Positions 55,889 to 64,000 of a DNA stretch of 64,000 nt are shown in pieces. The notes under the pieces were generated by a model. The model saw only the letters and a program-made list of their open reading frames with translations. It had not been told where the DNA came from and made no database searches. The stretch comes from Purshia tridentata (Eukaryota; Streptophyta; Magnoliopsida; Rosales; Rosaceae): NCBI GenBank assembly GCA_003254885.1, contig QANT01001429.1, positions 53,108-117,107 on the forward strand. The letters run 5' to 3'. The position numbers were made by a program, and so were the translations under genes. Within the stretch, counting starts at the first letter, position 1; the number at the start of each line of letters is the position of its first letter.

Positions 55889-57502
55889 ATGGTGGAGACC
55901 TTACCACTTGGGCGGTTCCACCACCAGAGGCTGGAATTGAAGCGCTGGTTCCCAGCCTTCTTGTCCTCGCACAAGACCCTCTTCACCGTGCTTTGGATCG
56001 CGGCGTTCGCGTCTGTTTTTGTCTGGCAGAGGAATGTTGCAGATGGGTTTTTCATATTTAGGCGAGTCTCGGTGAGAGCCATTCCGAGGCTGAGACCTGT
56101 GGCCTTCAATTTGACGGATTTTGGGGGAGTAGGTGATGGGGTTACTTTGAACACTGAGGCCTTTGAAAGGGCAGTGATGGCTATTTCCAAGCTGGGCAAG
56201 AAAGGTGGTGGCCAGCTCAATGTGCCTCCTGGTCGCTGGCTAACGGCGCCGTTTAATCTCACTAGTCACATGACTCTCTTTCTTGCTGAAGATGCTGAGA
56301 TACTTGGGATTGATGTAAGCTTTTTTTCCCTTCATTATAACTGTTTTAGTTTCTTTCTCCTTTTCAAAATGTTAAATGTTGCTTTTTTGAGAAATTGTAG
56401 CTTTTGTACTCATATTCTTAGCAATTTTGCTCCATTATGTGTATTTGCATCTGTTTCAAGTCATTTTATATTTGATTCAGGTGAATTTTCGGTATCTTTT
56501 ATCTGTTTCTTTATTTGGATTTGTATAAAGTCCTCCATTTTATTTGGTCATATAGGTTGCTTAGTTTGGAAATAATGGCGGTTAAATTGTGGTTGTGGTT
56601 ATTTTGTTCTGTAATGTGCTCTGTTACACTAAGATATATTTTATTAAGTTTCAAATGGGAAATCTTTGTTGCAAGGACTGGTGAAGTTCATTACCTGAAT
56701 AGCTGGCACTTCCTTTTTCTATAAATGAAATGGGAGTGTCTAACATTTCGTTTGGGACTTGTAGTTTGATAATAATTATGGAACTCAGTTTATTGAGATG
56801 CCTACGAATGGTTTGAAGTTTCCCAGTGATATAAAGAATGTGATTTCTTTTAAGGATTTCAGATTTCAAAAGGTGGTATTAAATGATGAACATGATGGCA
56901 ATTTGTTTTACTTCAAAATAAAACATGGAGACATCCTGGATACTGCTAACTCATTTTGTTAAGCATTCTGATTTTCTAGAGTAGGTTCTTGCATTAAGCA
57001 TAGGATTGTGAAAGGGACAATGGTCATATATACTTACATTTACATGCCAAGACTAATATACAGATTAGTAATATTATGATTCATGAGCTTTCTAATAATA
57101 TGAACCCAATTTGTAAATCCCTTATAAATGTTCCTTTTACTCATTTAATTGGCATTGAGTTGAAGATGGTATTCATGCATGCTAGATTAATTCTGGAATA
57201 TCTGTGTCCTTATCTTGTTCTCTTAGATAGCTGTTGTAAAAATTTCCTGCAATTATCATTATTCTGAAAATGAGGTCTGCATATGGGTTTATAGTAGTAA
57301 AATCCAAAACCTAGACGTTGTGGGCTTTGTTGCAAATGTTAGCTTATCACAGGGATTGACTAACTGGAAATCACTGCATGCCCACACATGTGGACAAAAT
57401 GCCTGTTTATCCCAGTGCCTCAACCTCTAGAGTAGACTTGGCATGTTTAAGCAGTGTATCAGCCGACCATTTGAATAATAATGACACCGAACTCTCTCTT
57501 TG

Positions 57503-57537
<35 letters not shown>

Positions 57538-59058
57538 TCATGACAGTTATTTCTGATGCTGCATATGCTCTCTTATGTGCATTACAGGATGAGAAGTATT
57601 GGCCATTGATGCCACCGTTGCCTTCATATGGGTATGGGAGAGAGCATCCTGGACCTCGGTATGGGAGTTTGATTCATGGTCAAAATCTTAAAGGTGTTGT
57701 TATAACGGGTAAGATATTTCACCCTTTTTCTGTTGAGGTTATAAATTTTGGTTCATAGCAATAGTGTTTAATTGGAATGTCAATGTATTAGTTTAATTCA
57801 GAAGTTAATCTAAGTAGGCTTCCAATGGGATATTGCACACCAATAAAGTTTCCTAAGATGGTGTTGGTCTTAATATTTAATGAAATAGCCTTTAACCATG
57901 AATATTGCATCTGTGGAAGTTAAGTTAAAGCTTAGAGATTGTGGTTTGTGACTACAGTAACTAGGTGGTAGCTTTCCATCCACGATCATTTTGAGAGAAT
58001 GGCATATGCATATATCTTACACTATTACACTGATGATTCTCATTATAAAATGTGGAAAACTTCCTGCGTTTACCAGACGTACTTAACAAAATCTCATTGT
58101 ATTATCTAAGTAAATATAGAATCTACAATTTACAGTGTCCGTTCTTTCCCTAGGCTATCAAAAAAAGTCTTAAGGGCCTGTATTTAATAAACATTGATGT
58201 TTAAGTTTTACATACTTTTCCTAAAATTAATTTTCTATTGAAAATCAGAAAAAGACCTTTACATCTCCAGAAATATACACACCACTTGAAACCATCTGAT
58301 ATTAATGGTTTTGATTTATATTCTGAATTAGAAATATTAAAAGAACTTTTACAAATAGAAATAAACATGTCACTTGAAATTAAAAATTATTTTAAAAGTT
58401 ATAAAATTTACTTTTTCTGTGGGTCAATGAAGAAGGTAGGTCAGGATCTAAGTTGTAAACTTGTCTTCTTTCCAAGTGTTTAATTTCTTTCTTGTTCTAA
58501 CTATATCTATGTATTCACTGGCCAACAGGGCATAATGGTACCATAAATGGGCAGGGTCAAACATGGTGGAAGAAGTATCGCCAGAAGCTTCTCAACCACA
58601 CTCGGGGACCACTTGTTCAGATTATGTGGTCAAGTGACATTTTGATCTCTAATATAACTTTGCGTGACTCTCCTTTTTGGACACTCCATCCATATGACTG
58701 CAAGAATGTTACTATAAAAAATGTTACAATCTTGGCTCCCATATTTGAAGCTCCAAATACTGATGGAATAGACCCTGGTAAGTGTGTCCTACTAAGGGGT
58801 TTCTCTTCCCCCAACTATTGACATTAGATAACGTTGTTCTGGTACTGGTGTACGTCAGTCTCTTCGTTTATCTGTTTGGGATGACTGATAGCTTATAATA
58901 TGTAAATGCATCATTTGACACTAAAGAAGATATCATGAAGCAAAAGACATAAAGTGAACAGTGCAGTTAATGTTTAGAAAAGATGTCAGAAATGTCAATT
59001 GTGATTTTAAAAACAATGCTTTCACCTTCATTCATACTAACTTGTTATCTTTGTTTTC

Positions 59059-59143
<85 letters not shown>

Positions 59144-61030
59144 TCAAAATCACCATTTTTCTTGTAATGTCAGAAATGTCAATTGTGATTTTAAAAACAA
59201 TGCTTTCACCTTCATTCATACTAACTTGTTATCTTTGTTTTCGTGTGTGTGTGTGTGTGTGTGTGTGTTTGAGAGAGAGAGAGAGAGAGAAATTCAAAAT
59301 CACCATTTTTCTTGTAATGCCTCCTTTTGGTACAGTACTGGTGCAGTATTGCACGCTTCAGCACCCACGCCGCACCCAAGTAACAAAATTTAATACGATT
59401 AAGATTATCATTTACAGACCTCATCTGGCTTAAAGTCTGATGAGATAAGATTTTCTGGGCACTCTTCATGTATAATTTGAGCTACAGATTGTTGGTTGGC
59501 TCTTTTAATTTGAGTTTGTGTTTTGTGTTCTTATTTGTTTATTGTCTGATCAATATAAAATAGCTTTGATTTTTTTTTTTTAACAGATTCATGTGAGGAT
59601 ATGGTGATTGAGGACTGTTATATAAGTGTGGGGGATGATGGGATTGCAATAAAGAGTGGCTGGGATCAGTATGGAATTACTTATGGGCGGCCATCAAAAA
59701 ATATACTCATTCGAAACCTTGTTGTCCGCTCTATGGTCAGGTGAATCTTATGCTTTCTTGCTATCTAACTTAGCAGGTTTTCATTGAATGCTTGTTGCCA
59801 TCTTGTGAGTGAAAAAGAGTACTTACTAGTCTTCATGATTGTATCCTGGTATCATTGTTATGCATCTTTAATAATTGAAATTTGGGAGCACGAGTAGAGT
59901 ATTCCCACACTCCAGTGTCAGGTATGTATTTAACCTCCCTCACTGGAGTATGGGAGGGAAACAAGGAATGTGAGTAACACTCCTCTTAAAATTCCTTGCT
60001 ACCTCTGTCCAAACATGCCTCTGGAGCTCCATTTTTTTTTCATTTGTGAATATGGTCTTTGATTCAGAACATAATATAATTCACAGTTGACCTGGGTATG
60101 TCTTGCCATTTCAACTCAAAAAATAAAAAATAGAAAGAAAAAGGGAAAGACATAAAAGAAGAAGAGAAGAAGATAAGGAGAAGTGATTAATTGTCTGACT
60201 CGAAGGTGAGGAATGACCAGTTCATCAATCTTGAGTGGAATACTTTTAGGCATTCTACCCGTATGCCCATTATTAATTGCCAATGCAGCAGCAACTGCAG
60301 TAGCAGTAAGGGGAGGGGAACCTATATCTTTAGTTGATTGTCAACATGCAGTCAGGCATTGCACACATCTGTTAGATCACTAATGTCCTAACTTTCAGAG
60401 AATAGAACTACTATTTCTATACTTCTCTGGCAGTTTCTCAATATGTATTGATGTTAAATCTATCAGAGAGTAACTCAAAGTTACCCTTGGCTGAAATGCA
60501 ACAGTGCTGGCGTATCAATAGGCAGTGAGATGTCTGGTGGGGTTGAAAATGTCACAGTGGAGAACCTGCTTGTGTGGAGCTCAAGGCGTGCTGTTCGGAT
60601 CAAGACTGCCCCTGGAAGAGGCGGATATGTGCGTCACATAACATACCGGAATCTGACATTTGACAATGTCCGAGTTGGAATTGTTATCAAGACGGACTAC
60701 AATGAGCACCCTGATGAGGGCTATGATCCAAAAGCTCTTCCAGTGCTCAGGGACATAAGCTTCACAAGTATCCATGGACAGGGAGTTCGTGTGCCTGTCC
60801 GAATCCATGGGAGTGAAGAGATTCCAGTGAGAAATGTGACTTTCAGGGATATGTCAGTGGGAATAACATACAAAAAGAAGCACATTTTCCAGTGTGCCTT
60901 TGTTCAAGGTCGGGTAATAGGGACCATCTTCCCTTCCCCTTGTGAGAACCTCGACCGGTATGATGAGCAAGGAAAGTTGGTGAAGCACTCTGTCTCCCAG
61001 AACATGACAGACATAGATTATGATTTTTGA
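55889..61030 (+). CDS. Membrane-anchored GH28 (polygalacturonase-like) protein without the catalytic-motif His
   Basis: Glycoside hydrolase family 28, predicted to act on pectin in the secretory pathway or cell wall. Exons 55889-56314, 57588-57708, 58529-58777, 59587-59740 and 60505-61030; 1476 nt, 491 residues. There is no cleavable signal; a single helix at ~29-46 (LFTVLWIAAFASVFVW) makes it a type II membrane protein. Domain start FNLTDFGGVGDGVTLNT. Motif I NTDG at 259-262, motif II VGDD with the Asp pair at 282-283, and motif IV RIK at 348-350 are present. Motif III, normally GHG, reads SAGVSIGSEMSGG, so the His is missing. This sequence matches a plant GH28 clade with SIGSEMSGG in place of GHG. 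Activity is uncertain. Intron 3 holds a duplicated (GT)n(GA)n unit. Confidence 0.93.
57504..57534 (+). repeat. (CA)n microsatellite in GH28 intron 1
   Basis: About fifteen CA units shortly upstream of the exon 2 acceptor. Confidence 0.9.
58983..59319 (+). repeat. 184-bp tandem duplication carrying (GT)n(GA)n in GH28 intron 3
   Basis: ATGTCAGAAATGTCAATTGT starts at 58983 and 59167. Each copy goes on to ATCTTTGTTTTC, a GT run, a GA run and AATTCAAAATCACCATTTTT. The flanks of the microsatellites are nearly identical; the GA tract is ~48 bp in copy 1 and ~18 bp in copy 2. Confidence 0.92.
59888..60035. repeat. Short hairpin-forming segment in GH28 intron 4
   Basis: ACTCCAGTG at 59909-59917 is inverted as CACTGGAGT at 59941-59949, and the flanks (TTCCCAC and TATGGGAGG) extend the pairing weakly. 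The surroundings look like a decayed MITE. No function inferred. Confidence 0.35.
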
Positions 61031-64000
61031 GAAAGTGAGAAGTTTTACATATCGATGGCTCATATTTTTGGAGATCACCAACTTCAATGTCATCAGGCAA
61101 AAAAGAAACTTCAATGTCTGTGCATGAAACAACTTGGGACGATGAAGATGGAGCAGTTTATGTTAATTTTTATTTTCTTTTTTTGTGTGTTTTTCTCACT
61201 CCCATCTTATAGCTTTTTTATTACATGGAGTTGTATATACCGAAAATTTCCAGATTCACGAAAAAAAAAGGCATAGTTTGATATTGTACACTATTCAAGT
61301 TTGCTTACAATTATAAAAAGCTCCAACCATTCCGCATTCTGAAAGATCAGGAGATCACATTATCAAAGACTCAAAGTAATAAAATATGTAGCAGTCGCTT
61401 TGATTATTATCTTTTTAACTTTGAACAAGGCTTGGTTGGCCACTTCCAAGTTTCTAAGAACAAGATAATGAGAAATAATATAAAAGTCAAGGTAGGAAAA
61501 TTGGTCTGGGGAATGTCCATGAAGTTGCTCGGAAGCTCTTTTCATCTTTATTTTATTATTTTATTTAGTCTCCTAAGAATTAATACAGGAGAAGGTTATA
61601 ACACTCGACTCTCTTTTATTTTTCAAACATTTTTTTTCAACTCTCATTTGGGATTAGGTTTTAAATGGATTTCCTCATATCATGTATGTATCTCATCTTA
61701 TATGACTATATAAGAGAGTTAGGAAAAAAGTTGGGATATAATATAAAGCATTTTATTACTCATATATTAATTTAAAGCATGTGCATGTAGTTGCTCAGAA
61801 ATTATCTCGCTTTTACGATAGTGACATATTGGTTTCAATACGTATTTAATTCATTCACTATTAAAAGTAGTAATGGCATATATTCTATATATAATTAATC
61901 GAGGGAAAATAGATGCCACCAATAACACTTGGTTTAGTTGAGCAAGATTTTGACTTTATATTGATTAGTAATTTAACCCATCAACCACTCATTTCTAATT
62001 AATTAAAAAAGAAAAAGAAAAAAGAAGGTTAAGCCTATGAGCTAGTACCATAGACCCTGTTTTGTTAAAGCAAAAACCTTGCAAAAACGTTGTTAAAACT
62101 TAAAACGTTTTACAAAAAGGTTTAGAAAATGACCAAACTAATAATGATTTCGTACGATTATTTGTAGGAATTTGAAGTATTTAATATCCTCTTGGCATAT
62201 GGTGGTGAAAAATGCAAGCATTGAATTGATTAATTGTGGCATTGTAGCTACCAGCCGTCCTTTGAATGAATTGCAAGAGAAGTTAGGTACATTATCATTA
62301 TTGCTTCCTTGGGACTTACATGACAAATATGTCACATTCTCAAACACACAATACAAATCATCACGTGTTCCCTCATCCCTACTCAAAGGGGTTATTGCCC
62401 AAGTAAAAACAAATATATAATTTGACTCTTCATTCTTGTCGGCAGCTGCCCATCAAATCTATGAAGGAATGCTACATGTTTCTGCCATTTTTGTCAATTT
62501 TGAATAAAACTCGTAAGTTTATTAATTTTAATTTGAAACAAATTTCCGAAATGCAGAATTTTGAAACAACATGAACTGAAAATTTTGGGATAAAAGTTAA
62601 ACAAATGGACCAAAATTCTTTTTTCTCGTAAAAGAACTATTCATTTTCTATATCATCATTTAAATATTATTTCTATACAAAATTACTTCTTTATAACTAC
62701 CTTGTAGTTAAGTTGCAATTATTGTCACTTCTCTATACACCACGTATACATATTTGGCGGACAAATTAATGCACTTATGCTCAAAATTTTACATTTCTGG
62801 CGTTATTATATTAAACATATCCATTAAAATCTGAATTTCGTTGATGATGATTGAATTGTTTTTGGAATTGATCTGAGTTTAGGTTACACAGTTTGAGATT
62901 CTCCAGTTACTTTCCTAATTAGATTGGATAACTCTGAACAAAAAATATGACAAAATTACTCAATCCTTTATTTGCGATTAAAAAACATATATGAATCTAA
63001 ATAAGGGAAGTTTAATTAATTTTGGACCCAAAAAGTTATTGCAACTAATGAATATTGTTTGTACGTGTAGTTGACAGGACCTAACACACTTATTATTCAT
63101 ATATGATACCATATATGGTCTGATTTGCATGAAAACATTAAGGATATTTGTAGCCCTTTAAACTAATTTTGTATAGAATCTAACATCATTAGTTTTGTTT
63201 TAATAGCTAAAGTCCATATTTAAAATTTTAAGCCATGTTTGAAATAATAATAAATAAAAAGTCTAAACAATGTATCATAGCATTAAAAGCATCAAATATT
63301 TAGGAAGTAATATTAACAACAGTTACCAAGAATAAATAGTCGAATAATAGTTTGACATAGGGTTGAGGGCATAAAAACGATTTATAATATCTGAATTTTA
63401 AAAACAATGACTATGAAATATATATATCAAGTTGGTGAGTTGGCAACTAATCAAAAGGATTGAGGCATGAAAAATAAAATAAAATAAATTTGTGGGGAAT
63501 TTCCCTATTCATAAATATGTTCATTCTGGCACATGCAGGGTCTATCCAACACCATATGCCATGTGGGATGGACCAAGGACTACACCATAAATCCATTTGT
63601 TAATTGACTACAAAATCTTGAGCTTCTAAACCTCTTTAATGTTCAAATCATAACTTAATTTTGATAATTAATGGACGACCGTGGTGGCCTATATTTTCTT
63701 TCCAATTGCGTGTGGCACTCCATCTCAAATATGCTATGATATATGGCTATTGGCTAGTTACTGTATTATTTGCACCACCCTTTGATTGATGAGTGATATT
63801 ATGCGTCCCACATTTTTTGTATTATATATATACAACTTCTCTAATATAAGTGAAGTCCATTTATTTATTAAAAACGTAATACACATATCGTATCAAAAAT
63901 GTGATAAACCTAATATTTTTGTTCAATTATTATAAACTCAATTCAATCCAAATGATTTGAATTATGGTTCTTGTTTGATGGTCCAGCGAATTACTAATTA
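61031..64000. other. Intergenic DNA to the window end
   Basis: The first ~250 bp is probably the GH28 3' UTR. The remaining ~2.7 kb is AT-rich with simple A/T runs. Short open frames (for example 62172-62420 on +) have no recognisable family or splice support. I see no RNA gene or defined repeat here. Confidence 0.5.

Noticed and set aside
62172-62420. 82-codon open frame near the window end
   Set aside because: No domain, an equal-length frame on the opposite strand, and AT-rich intergenic context.

Overview
This window is plant nuclear DNA from a eudicot. It carries 14 protein-coding genes with short GT-AG introns, AT-rich spacers, and plant-only families: a photosystem I antenna protein, a TBL wall acetyltransferase-like protein, an IGT/LAZY gravitropism protein, a pollen-type LRR receptor kinase and a DUF1677 protein. 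Gene density (about one per 4.6 kb) and small introns fit a compact woody-rosid genome. A Rosaceae or Prunus-like source is possible, but that is a guess. No operons, CRISPR arrays, phage or bacterial features were seen. For 13 genes I rebuilt a complete exon model by hand; every sum is divisible by three and leaves an open reading frame.

Layout: 1-2839 (+) 3' part of ALDH7B/antiquitin; 4749-5195 (-) DUF1677 zinc-ribbon-like protein; 6479-8845 (+) strictosidine synthase-like protein whose C-terminus runs into a MITE; 9983-15660 (-) RECQL3 DNA helicase, 19 exons including 8-nt and 4-nt micro-exons; 16810-19178 (-) methylthioribose-1-phosphate isomerase; 19.4-22.4 kb a repeat-bearing spacer with a second, inverted copy of the same MITE; 23164-26667 (+) TBL protein; 28511-33860 (+) VWA/inter-alpha-trypsin-like protein with a Cys-rich tail; 34434-37425 (-) LAZ1/DUF300 seven-helix membrane protein; 40848-42275 (+) IGT/LAZY (DRO1-like) protein; 43959-46145 (+) LSM1; 46972-48625 (-) DUF985 cupin; 49902-51888 (-) atypical LRR receptor kinase; 52793-53945 (-) Lhca5-type antenna protein; 55889-61030 (+) membrane-anchored GH28 protein; 61.0-64.0 kb AT-rich DNA with no gene seen.

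The genes are independent transcription units. They cover aldehyde detoxification, DNA repair, methionine salvage, wall modification, mRNA decay, PSI light harvesting, signalling and gravitropism. I see no shared pathway or biosynthetic cluster. The most notable structures are the two RECQL3 micro-exons, the MITE that supplies the stop codon and last residues of the strictosidine synthase-like protein, two GC-AG introns, and two enzyme-family proteins lacking a canonical catalytic residue (the GH28 protein and the receptor kinase). I found no convincing undescribed biological system.
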